In this document: positions 1 through 5,127 of the stretch, in pieces
Layout: each line of letters opens with the position of its first letter
How positions within the stretch are numbered: the first letter of the stretch is position 1
Source: UBA509 sp038729325
GTDB lineage: Archaea > Thermoplasmatota > Thermoplasmata > Thermoplasmatales > Thermoplasmataceae
Reading direction: 5' to 3'
Length of the DNA stretch: 5,253 bases
Assembly (NCBI GenBank): GCA_038729325.1
Contig: JAVYSG010000078.1
Location: forward strand, 1-5,253
Notes under the pieces: generated by a model
Told to the model about the DNA's origin: nothing
Database searches by the model: none
What the model saw: only the letters and a program-made list of their open reading frames with translations
Translations under genes and position numbers: made by a program

Positions 1-614
1 TTTTTGTAACATTTGCTACGCTGACTACCAATATCTTTGAATTTTACATGAAGAACTTTTCAGATTATTTGTATATATTTGACTTGGCATACGTTGTGTA
101 TAACAGTGCTAGCTTTATTGCATTATCTATTTCTCCAAGTGGCTTGGATATTAAGGACGAGATTGCAAGGGCAGTTTCTATTGCTGATCATGTCGCAGAA
201 CCAATGAAAATAGTCATTCTTGACCATATGAACAGAGTTCTTGATTCCAGTGAGATTGAACGGGCACATTATTCACTCCTGCGGAGTGCAATTTGAGGGG
301 AATAGAGGAGGGGGATTTTTGACCACACAATACCGCTTCGCTCAGTCCGTAATTACAGTAATAAGAGGAGTTCTCGTGCCGTGCTATACTTCGACTATTC
401 AAAAGACAATATTGCCTGGCAGTGTGATAATCCTTTACGGAGTAAATGTCTTGACCCAAAATACGTTGGAAAACGGTAAGTTAAGCCAAACTTTATTATT
501 GCAAGTTTCATGCATGAAGTGGATACCAAAATGGTTAAATGTATTTCACAATACCTTGTACATACGGACCTATTGTCAGGTAATTGTGGTGTGAATCAAA
601 ATGTCTATCTATGA
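1..614 (+). pseudogene. Unrecognised gene relic, same frame broken by three stops
   Basis: One plus-strand frame is open from the window edge to a TGA at 294-296, with a possible internal ATG at 48. After a TAG at 303-305 the same frame continues protein-like to a TAA at 477-479, then again to a TGA at 612-614. The later pieces read convincingly, for example AVLYFDYSKDNIAWQ and FIIASFMHEVDTKMVK, with mixed charged residues. The overlapping alternative frame (241-594) has almost no Asp/Glu. The first piece includes hydrophobic YIFDLAYVVYNSASFIALSI and then a charged region. The 5' end lies outside the window. The relic's final stop overlaps the start of the gene at 601 by 14 bases, as an operon partner might. 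I do not recognise the family. Alternatives are a real short partial gene ending at 296 followed by noncoding DNA, or a separate small ORF behind the GAGGAGG-like motif near 306-314. Confidence 0.45.
588..594 (+). promoter_or_regulatory. Shine-Dalgarno-like site for the 601 gene
   Basis: GGTGTGA lies six bases before the ATG at 601 and resembles the GGTGAT portion of the archaeal anti-SD complement. It supports 601 as the start codon. Confidence 0.4.
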
Positions 615-867
615 AGGGGAAGTGGAAGTTGTTAACGTTGGGAGGGTAACCAGCGCTATTGATGGATCATTGATTTATCAGGTTGCATTCGGAAAAATTG
701 CCAAGCCTGCAGAAGGTATGCCAATTCCAGCAGGAAGTAAGGAAATTGCTGCTAATACACTTATAATGTACTTTAAGAGCGAAAAAGAGGCTCCTTATAA
801 GGTTGGAACCAAGTGGAATTTGAATGTATCGGAAAGCGGTAGTGTATCTCTTACAAGAAAAAGATGA
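601..867 (+). CDS. Small unknown protein, first gene of toxin-antitoxin operon
   Basis: This encodes 88 residues starting with MSIYEGEVEVVNVGRV and ending in a basic VSLTRKR tail. I do not recognise the family. The alternating hydrophobic/polar pattern (EGEVEVVNVGRV, SLIYQVAFG, KWNLNVSESGSVSLT) suggests a small beta-rich, soluble fold; there is no membrane segment, signal peptide or Cys pair. The arrangement faintly recalls small archaeal arcadin-1-like proteins, but that is recollection and weak. Its stop codon overlaps the ATG of the next gene in an ATGA arrangement, implying translational coupling to the antitoxin-like protein and then the RelE-like toxin. It could be an accessory or third component of that module, or simply an upstream neighbour. 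The start is favoured by the SD-like GGTGTGA just upstream. Confidence 0.75.
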   Translation: MSIYEGEVEVVNVGRVTSAIDGSLIYQVAFGKIAKPAEGMPIPAGSKEIAANTLIMYFKSEKEAPYKVGTKWNLNVSESGSVSLTRKR

Positions 868-1175
868 ATATGGAACAGACCCTAGAGCCTTTCATAATGG
901 AACACAATGACAGGGAATTTCAGTCCCAATCATTCTATGTAGACAACAATCTGAGGGTAGAAAAGGCAATTGATTCATTTCTCTATCTCCCAGGATTTCA
1001 ATCCTCCTTTGGCATAGAAAATAATATGCTTGATCCTAAGGCGGAAGATATAGACGATCCAGACTACTTGAGCGAAGTTGAATTAATCGAGATAGAAGCA
1101 AGCCTCAAGGATTATTCTGAAGGAAAATTCAAGCGTGGCTCCATTGACGAACTCCTTAAGGACTTAAAAGATTAA
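864..1175 (+). CDS. Probable RelB-like antitoxin
   Basis: This encodes 103 acidic residues. The C-terminal part (about 72-103: VELIEIEASLKDYSEGKFK, then SIDELLKDLKD) has the pattern common in archaeal RelB/Phd-type antitoxin tails: a helix, a short 'YxxGKxK' turn and a final Glu/Leu-rich helix that would bind the toxin. The N-terminal 70 residues (including FIMEHNDREFQSQSFYVDN) are not recognised; this is where a DNA-binding domain might be expected, but no clear HTH or ribbon-helix-helix is visible. The start ATG at 864 overlaps the stop of the 601 gene (ATGA); an in-frame ATG at 870 is an alternative. The toxin gene begins six bases after its stop, the usual antitoxin-then-toxin order. The role is inferred mostly from context and the tail. 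Confidence 0.65.
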   Translation: MNMEQTLEPFIMEHNDREFQSQSFYVDNNLRVEKAIDSFLYLPGFQSSFGIENNMLDPKAEDIDDPDYLSEVELIEIEASLKDYSEGKFKRGSIDELLKDLKD

Positions 1176-1181
1176 TCTTAG

Positions 1182-1475
1182 GTGCGTTCCTTGGAGAATT
1201 GGATATTCGATTGGAGCGATACTTTTAAGAAATTATACAAGAGCAAGGACAATTCCATTAGACTTAAAGTGGACGAAAAGCTCCGGGAATTGGCCGCAAA
1301 TGGTCCTTTCAAATTCGGGAAGAGAAAGAAGGGGCTCAAGTATTCTAATAATGCTTATGCCGTCAAGGTGGATAAATCTAATAGAATAGTATACGAACCC
1401 GTAACACAGGGTGGTAAGAAGATAATAAGGCTCCTAAAAGTCTGTGACCATAAGACAGTGTACGGCCATGATTGA
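1182..1475 (+). CDS. relE: RelE/ParE-superfamily toxin
   Basis: This encodes up to 97 residues with the RelE/ParE fold signature: an N-terminal beta strand WIFDWSDTFKKLY, a long Lys-rich helix (residues about 22-38), a basic middle (FKFGKRKKGLKYSNNAYAV), a central strand with Arg (NRIVYE, R69), and a final strand IIRLLKVCDHKTVYG (R83, H90, Y94). Members of this superfamily are ribosome-dependent mRNA interferases (RelE) or gyrase poisons (ParE). The basic residues and the terminal H..VY favour the RelE/YoeB-like side, but the target cannot be fixed from sequence. The GTG at 1182 gives the longest ORF. A TTG at 1191 with AGGTG six bases upstream would give MENWIFDWSDTF, a more typical family start. 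It follows the antitoxin by six bases and appears intact. Confidence 0.85.
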   Translation: MRSLENWIFDWSDTFKKLYKSKDNSIRLKVDEKLRELAANGPFKFGKRKKGLKYSNNAYAVKVDKSNRIVYEPVTQGGKKIIRLLKVCDHKTVYGHD

Positions 1476-1523
1476 GATCTAGTGTTCCATTAAAACTTTA
1501 ATCAAATCCCGACCGGTACATTT
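1476..1523 (+). repeat. Dispersed 48-bp repeat, copy A
   Basis: This segment aligns with 4962-5009 at about 39 identical positions of 49 columns with one gap each side; seven of the eight substitutions are transitions. The longest identical cores are ACCGGTACATTT and AATCAAATC. It starts immediately after the toxin stop codon and runs almost to the left end of the ISL3 element. Copy B lies in an open frame reading SIPLGLQSNLTGTF; in the matching frame copy A reads a broken VPLKL-stop-SN, so copy A may be a relic of the same coding family. Confidence 0.65.
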
Positions 1524-1531
1524 ATATTTAA

Positions 1532-1566
1532 GGTTCATCCTAGAATATTAAGGATAGAATAATATT
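1532..1566 (+). repeat. Left imperfect terminal inverted repeat of ISL3 element
   Basis: GGTTCATCC at the outer edge and GGATAGAATAATATT inside match the reverse complement of 2809-2845 with scattered mismatches and a one-base gap. Confidence 0.55.
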
Positions 1567-1586
1567 GGCGATCTCCCTGTTCTTCA

Positions 1587-2800
1587 ATGGACGACAAGAA
1601 ACTCATAGAGGATCTTTATTTCGTCACCAGACCATGGTTCGTTTCCCGTGTTATTCTGGAAACTGGCGAGAAGGTTCTTAATGTCTTTCTTGATCAAGAG
1701 TAGAACTGCCGGTGGCAGTGCCCCATATGCTCCAGGGAGTTATGCATATCGGTTCATGGGAGGGAAAGGGTGTGGCGGGATCTGGACAGCGGCGTTTATC
1801 ATGTATATCTGCATGCAAGGATACCGAGAGTGGAATGCCCGGATCATGGAAGGATCCAGGCATCCCTACCATGGGCTGAAAGGCATTCACGCTTTTCCAT
1901 CAGATTCGAAATCTTTGCACTGGAGATGATGAATAACATGGACATCGTGAATTCTGCAAAGAATCTGGGAATAAAATGGTTCCAGGCCCATGGGATCATG
2001 AACAGGGTAATAGAGAGAGGACTTGCCCATAAATCATCACATCCCTCAGGGACAGGGGTAGACGGGAAATCTTATGGGAAGCACCATCACTTCATAACAA
2101 TTGTTTACGACCCTGACAATAATGCAGTGGATCATATTGAATTCGACAGGACGCATGAAATCATTGATCTCCATTACGCAAAGATAGGGAAGGATGCCTC
2201 ATCTAACATTGATGCAGTCCCAATAGATATTTTGGATCCGTTCATAGCATCCACGAGATCAAATATAACTGATGCAGAATCAAGGATAGTGTTCGACAGA
2301 TTCCACATAATGAAGCACATTAATGGTGCCGTTGACGATGTAAGGAAGATGGAATCAAGGATGGCAGATTCAGAGAGATATTGAAGAAGACAGGATACCT
2401 CTGGCTCTATTCTTCCGAGAACCTTCCTGATAAGAACAGAAATAAATACAAGATACTGAAGGAATCCGATCTCAGGACAGCAAGGGCATATGCAGTAAAG
2501 GAGAATCTCAGGAATCTGTGGAACTGCTCCACAACCTGGGAGGCAGTATAATTCTGGAGAAAATGGTACTGGTGGGCATCGCATTCCCACCTCAATCCTG
2601 TGGGGAAAGTCGCCGAGATGTTGAAGCACTACCTGTATGGTATACTGTCATACTTCAAGCATTACATAACAAATGCAATAGCAGAGGGCATGAATTCCAA
2701 GATCTCAACTGTTCAGAAGATGGCTTACGGGTACCGCAACAGGGAACATCTCAGAACTGCAATATATTTCCACTGCGGAAATCTTGATATGCGGTTCTAA
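1587..2800 (+). pseudogene. ISL3-family transposase, two stops and one frameshift
   Basis: Reconstructed length is about 404 residues, normal for ISL3 DDE transposases. The N-terminal zinc finger is visible as CPIC (residues 45-48), then HGRERVWRDLD and RIPRVECPDHGR, followed by PWAERHSRFSIRFE, all typical of the family. The catalytic triad is still present: D in GVDGKSYG (2061-2063), D in VFDRFHIMKH (2295-2297) and E in AIAEGMNSKI (2684-2686). The C-terminus AIYFHCGNLDMRF is also typical. Inactivating changes are a TAG at 1701-1703 just before the zinc finger, a -1 frameshift between about 2345 and 2375 (the frame switches to reach EILKKTGYLWLYSSENL), and a TAA at 2549-2551. The start ATG at 1587 gives MDDKKLIEDLYFV. 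Shorter pieces starting at GTG 1770 or ATG 2600 are fragments, not independent genes. Confidence 0.92.
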
Positions 2801-2808
2801 AATATGTG

Positions 2809-2845
2809 GAAATTAATATTCATCCCCAAAAATGTGTGATGAATC
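2809..2845 (-). repeat. Right imperfect terminal inverted repeat of ISL3 element
   Basis: Read on the minus strand from 2845, GATTCATCAC then GGATGAATATTAATT matches the left end. It lies directly after the transposase stop at 2800. Confidence 0.55.
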
Positions 2846-2846
2846 T

Positions 2847-2960
2847 TGTTTCCAATATTGCTTTCACGCTCTCACCCGATGTAGGAGGCAGTCTTTCATC
2901 CTTCACCCTTATCACATAAACCATCCAGATGGTGGGATGATAGAGTTCCAGATTTGCGGG
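2847..2960 (-). pseudogene. Fragment of unknown gene abutting the ISL3 element
   Basis: On the minus strand, 38 codons are open from just after a TAA (2961-2963) down to the right end of the ISL3 element. They read as convincing protein: PANLELYHPTIWMVYVIRV followed by KDERLPPTSGESVKAILET, with a possible internal ATG at 2922-2924. No complete gene is present and the family is not recognised. The frame runs into the inverted repeat and stops at 2820-2822. Across the element, the minus strand of 1479-1523 is also open in a compatible phase (KCTGRDLIKVLMEH then stop), so the element may have split one gene. This is inference from open frames only. Confidence 0.35.
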
Positions 2961-3002
2961 TTATTCACATTATTATTACGCAGGGAACAGATTACTTATC
3001 AC

Positions 3003-3146
3003 ATGCGTTCCATATCGGAATGCATTAACTTCATTATGAAGAATATCGCAGCAAAAATAAGGAAGAATGCGTCCACAGATCACTACAAAGGGAGTAAATA
3101 CAGGCGGAAAATGATCAGGATATGGAATGGGGGATATTTGTTCAAC
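3003..3146 (+). pseudogene. Remnant resembling an IS5-type DDE transposase
   Basis: This frame reads KIRKNASTDHYKGSKYRRK followed by MIRIWNGGYLF. The 'IKxRKNAS...GSxxRRK' string is recalled from archaeal and bacterial IS5-group transposases, where it lies between the second catalytic Asp and the final Glu region. Only about 45 residues remain; neither the upstream D motifs nor the downstream E motif is visible, and the next 40 bases already hold the promoter of the zinc-ribbon gene. The larger open frame from 2832 begins inside the ISL3 right repeat and its first half is not protein-like, so I limit the call to this part. Assignment rests on motif memory only. Confidence 0.45.
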
Positions 3147-3158
3147 AGAAAAGAAACC

Positions 3159-3172
3159 TTTTTATTATAAAA
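3159..3172 (+). promoter_or_regulatory. TATA-like promoter of zinc-ribbon gene
   Basis: The T/A-rich run TTTTTATTATAAAA preceded by purine-rich GAAACC (BRE-like) lies about 25-35 bases before the GTG 3190 / ATG 3199 start, the spacing expected for an archaeal promoter giving a leaderless or near-leaderless mRNA. Confidence 0.45.
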
Positions 3173-3189
3173 ATATTATCTGAATAATA

Positions 3190-3384
3190 GTGAAATTAAT
3201 GACCAAAATGGTGAAATGCCCTAAGTGTGGCAATGTTTTTGAAAGGCCTAAATTTGGATACAAACCAGTTGAGTACAAGGTAGGAATGAAAATTCCTGGA
3301 GGCATAGTAAGTCTTGGAGCAGTGTTCGCATGCCCTAAGTGTGGGTTTGAAGGAAGTGCAAAGGAATTTACAAACATTGAATGA
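3190..3384 (+). CDS. Small zinc-ribbon protein
   Basis: This encodes 64 residues from GTG 3190, or 61 from ATG 3199, which is the more natural start (MTKMVKCPKCGNVFE). Two CPKCG motifs (Cys 10/13 and 48/51 counted from 3190) flank a 34-residue middle with aromatic and basic residues (FERPKFGYKPVEYKVGMK, then PGGIVSLGAVFA). This is a classic two-knuckle zinc ribbon; the second knuckle CPKCGFEGSAKEF is typical of archaeal proteins that contact nucleic acid or partner proteins. No catalytic domain is attached, so the role cannot be given. It has its own TATA-like promoter and is flanked by decayed transposase genes, yet is itself intact, which suggests it is a functional gene under selection. 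Confidence 0.8.
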   Translation: MKLMTKMVKCPKCGNVFERPKFGYKPVEYKVGMKIPGGIVSLGAVFACPKCGFEGSAKEFTNIE

Positions 3385-3475
3385 AAAATTGACATTTCTC
3401 GATTCGTTTAAGTGTCTCCCTGAATAATGTTTGTTGAGTTTTCTTTCCTGAATAACGGATGGGCAAAGCCTTAAT
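3385..3475. other. Intergenic stretch between zinc-ribbon gene and IS200 relic
   Basis: No gene is visible. The stretch has a 9-bp direct repeat CCTGAATAA (3419-3427 and 3447-3455) and a T-rich run (GTTTTCTTTCC) near 3438-3448 that could help end transcription of the zinc-ribbon gene. It should include the right end of the former IS200 element, but no convincing terminal hairpin was found. Confidence 0.25.
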
Positions 3476-3836
3476 TTATATATTTTCAACCATCTTCTCC
3501 TGCGATCCAATGTAATTCATTAGAACTGGCAATGATACCTGCCCGGATATAGCCAGAAAGTAAGAAGGTGCTTGGAGTTTATTTTTCACTTCAGGGAAAA
3601 TTCTTTGAATTTCTCTTGATGTGATTGTCTTCACTGCGTTTATGAATTCAGCGATCTGTATCACATTCCGTTGAAATCACCTCAACGCCAAAACTGTCTG
3701 CTATCTCTCTTATTTTTGTTTTCAGAAAGCCCACTGATTTATCGTTATGAAAACTTTTCTAAGATACTTTCCAACTGTATGAAGTGATAATAAAGAGAAT
3801 AAACTGAATGGTCACGTTGTTGAGATCTTTTGACAT
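3476..3836 (-). pseudogene. tnpA: IS200-type transposase TnpA, decayed and lacking HUH region
   Basis: The pieces read on the minus strand in TnpA order but in different frames: MSKDLNNVTIQ (from ATG 3836), VYSLYYHFIQL, GKYLRKVFITINQ, VGFLKTKIREIADSFGVEV, ISTECDTD, then AEFINAVKTITSREIQRIF, PEVKNKL and APSYFLAISGQVSLPVLMNY. The final Tyr in NYIGSQ fits the catalytic tyrosine of Y1 transposases. The HIHLL (HUH) segment normally following ECDTD and the loop up to the AEFINA helix are missing, and a few residues (usually a W..FW stretch) are missing before APSYFLA. At least three frame changes plus two internal deletions make it non-functional. No tnpB partner is present. The 62-residue ORF at 3476-3664 is just its C-terminal part. 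Confidence 0.85.
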
Positions 3837-3912
3837 AGCTATATAATGATTGTATTCGAAAAAGGGAGATATTTTCCACTCATAATTGATAAAAAGTTCA
3901 GTAATGGGTATC

Positions 3913-4432
3913 TCAATCGACCGTATGGGCCTTGTTCTTTTTTATCAGTCCATAAATGGTTACACCAATCCCAACTATGAATATGAGTCCTCCAATAAGT
4001 GTAAGCACCCAATTGATAACAAGTCCGTTTGCTGAATTGACAATGATAATTGAAGGATTACTGCTGGAGAATGACACAGCAGCATATTTCCCATTGGACA
4101 GGGATTTGAAAAATATGCTTGTTATGCCGGAAGCAGTGCTGTTGGAATTAGGAGCAATGGCATCAGTTTTAGCGGTTGATTGCGTTATATGGCTGCTGAA
4201 CTCTGAATACGGAATCAGATAAACGTTTGTTTAGTGTGATGTAACCACAATCATGTTTCCTGAAGAATTTTCATACACTGGTTCTATTGCATATAACCCA
4301 CTTCCAAGATTTTGCTCAGAAGAATTAATTCCTGTAGACTGTTGAACGAGATAAGGGCCTGATACTACTAATACAATACCAATAACAATAATTGATCTTG
4401 TATATTCTTTTTAGCCAGATATGAACTCTCAT
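3913..4432 (-). pseudogene. Two-TM surface protein of unknown family, frameshifted with one stop
   Basis: Repairing one extra base in a run of five A's (plus-strand T run at 4408-4412) gives one 172-residue protein from ATG 4432, interrupted by a TAA at 4231-4233 (codon 67). Order: basic N-terminus MRVHIWLKEYTR; membrane segment SIIVIGIVLVVSGPYLV (about 13-29); an external Ser/Asn/Thr-rich domain (30-136) with N-x-S/T sequons near residues 36, 55 and 97; a C-terminal membrane helix VINWVLTLIGGLIFIVGIG (about 138-160) and a basic tail KKNKAHTVD. This is the layout of a cell-surface anchored protein with both ends inside. The family is not recognised. Both halves are clearly coding, so the breaks are recent or sequencing errors. 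It is divergent from the membrane-protein genes at 4431-5081 and may have belonged with them. Confidence 0.75.
4398..4407 (+). promoter_or_regulatory. TATA-like promoter of membrane-protein gene 4431
   Basis: CTTGTATATTC lies about 25-30 bases before the ATG at 4431, the distance expected for a leaderless archaeal transcript. It lies inside the N-terminal part of the opposite-strand pseudogene. Confidence 0.35.
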
Positions 4433-4772
4433 GTCTGGTCAGGGAAACGCGCTATTGATCTTGAGGGAAATCCTCGTGGAGCAGCATGCGTCTCCCCTCC
4501 TTCATTCCGTACCCGGATGGGATGTTGCACCAGCAGAATTTGGAACCATTCTTTTCATAGTTTCAATGGTAACTATAGGTTTTGGCGCTTTATCTCATTA
4601 TATGCATTGCTCTTCATCGGTTTATCTGTCACTTTTCGTTTATGGGTCAGGGATATTCTTTCTCTCTGCAATTGTTCTATTTATCGGTGTTTTGTTTGCT
4701 GCAAAGAGCGGTAAATTACAGAAAAGAGCAAGCGAGATCTGGAATAACAAACCTAAGAAAAACAAACAATGA
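4431..4772 (+). CDS. Small membrane protein, two predicted TM helices
   Basis: This encodes 113 residues. The N-terminal 36 residues are amphipathic (ALLILREILVEQHASPLLHS, then VPGWDVAPAE). Two hydrophobic helices follow: FGTILFIVSMVTIGFGALSHY (about 37-57) and VYLSLFVYGSGIFFLSAIVL extending to about residue 91, then a strongly basic tail (KSGKLQKRASEIWNNKPKKN) that should be cytoplasmic. No family is recognised and no catalytic motif is seen. Its TGA overlaps the ATG of the next ORF (ATGA at 4769-4772), implying co-translation with it. Its start ATG shares bases with the start codon of the divergent pseudogene (CATG at 4430-4433). The overlapping frame at 4421-4714 is a shadow. Confidence 0.65.
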   Translation: MSGQGNALLILREILVEQHASPLLHSVPGWDVAPAEFGTILFIVSMVTIGFGALSHYMHCSSSVYLSLFVYGSGIFFLSAIVLFIGVLFAAKSGKLQKRASEIWNNKPKKNKQ

Positions 4773-5081
4773 ATCGCTACAAATATCGCATTCTATTAGT
4801 TCTAATTATTTCCTATATCGTCTTATTGCTTAACCCGTTTGGATTTATTAACAGAGATGTTAACTGGCTGGCTCTATATATTTGATAGGATATAGGTTGC
4901 AGGAAATAGCGCATATTTTATCCTATTCTTAGCGTCTGATAATGGGGTAGAAATAAAAGATGATCTCAGCATTCCCTTAGGACTTCAATCAAATCTTACC
5001 GGTACATTTTATTCCAGAAATTTCAATCTCCTGCATTTGCCATTTTTTGGCTTATTGATAGTGACGATTACAGATCTTTAG
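4769..5081 (+). pseudogene. Broken membrane/surface protein gene, frameshift and stop
   Basis: The first part (ATG 4769 to TGA 4883-4885) encodes 38 residues: basic MNRYKYR, a membrane helix ILLVLIISYIVLLLNPFGF, then INRDVNWLALYI. Reading on in the +1 frame gives FDRI, a TAG at 4893-4895, then 61 open codons to a TAG at 5079: VAGNSAYFILFLASDNGVEI, KDDLSIPLGLQSNLTGTFYS, RNFNLLHLPFFGLLIVTITD. The second part has no usable start codon, so it is probably the remainder of the same gene after a frameshift. The layout (N-terminal TM, polar domain with an NLT sequon, C-terminal hydrophobic stretch) resembles the divergent pseudogene at 3913-4432, though the sequences are not obviously related. Its start overlaps the previous stop. 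The family is not recognised. Alternatively the 38-residue ORF is a genuine small membrane protein. Confidence 0.55.
4962..5009 (+). repeat. Dispersed 48-bp repeat, copy B
   Basis: This matches 1476-1523 (copy A) at about 80 percent with mostly transitions. It lies inside the open frame of the broken gene at 4769-5081 (SIPLGLQSNLTGTF), about 120 bases upstream of vapB. Confidence 0.65.
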
Positions 5082-5091
5082 AGAGGAACAA

Positions 5092-5103
5092 GGTTAATGT
5101 ATT
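5092..5103 (+). promoter_or_regulatory. Possible TATA element of vapB
   Basis: GGTTAATGTATTA is A/T-rich and lies 25-36 bases before the vapB ATG, just before the palindrome. It is a weak match placed mainly by spacing. Confidence 0.3.
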
Positions 5104-5104
5104 A

Positions 5105-5122
5105 CACACACATATGTGTGTG
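5105..5122. promoter_or_regulatory. 18-bp perfect palindrome, likely VapB operator
   Basis: CACACACATATGTGTGTG is a perfect inverted repeat centred between 5113 and 5114, ending five bases before the vapB start codon. Toxin-antitoxin operons are commonly repressed by their own antitoxin or the complex binding such palindromes. Its position between the likely TATA element and the start would block transcription initiation. Role inferred. Confidence 0.6.
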
Positions 5123-5127
5123 ACACT

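Larger units (their letters stand above)
1532..2845 (+). mobile_element. ISL3-family insertion sequence, inactive
   Basis: The ISL3-type transposase remnant (1587-2800) is flanked by imperfect inverted repeats. The left end (about 1532-1566, GGTTCATCC...GGATAGAATAATATT) pairs with the right end read on the minus strand (2845 to about 2809, GATTCATCAC...GGATGAATATTAATT), matching at roughly two thirds of positions with one gap. Length (about 1.3 kb) and single-gene layout fit ISL3. No matching 8-bp target duplication is visible at the ends I chose, so exact borders are uncertain, and decay or rearrangement of the flanks is likely. Confidence 0.7.

Noticed and set aside
241..594. 117-codon plus-strand ORF, or its shorter form from TTG 319 behind a GAGGAGG-like motif
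   Set aside because: Almost no acidic residues and an unlikely composition; the neighbouring frame reads far more like protein, so this looks like a shadow of the relic.
1701..1703. In-frame TAG in the transposase as possible pyrrolysine or programmed readthrough
   Set aside because: The same gene also has a frameshift and a TAA, so ordinary decay explains it better.
2174..2629. 151-codon minus-strand ORF opposite the transposase
   Set aside because: Antisense shadow of strongly recognisable ISL3 transposase coding sequence.
1522..2855. 8-bp target-site duplication around the ISL3 element
   Set aside because: Compared the bases outside several possible end positions; none match.
2832..3002. 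First half of the 112-codon plus ORF as a gene
   Set aside because: It starts inside the ISL3 right inverted repeat and its composition is not protein-like; only the part after about 3003 resembles a transposase.
3165..3510. Minus-strand ORFs of 76 and 104 codons over the zinc-ribbon gene
   Set aside because: Antisense to the CPKCG-bearing zinc-ribbon gene, with no recognisable motif.
3956..4222. 88-codon plus-strand ORF
   Set aside because: Opposite strand reads a coherent protein ending in a clear TM helix and basic tail, so this is its shadow.
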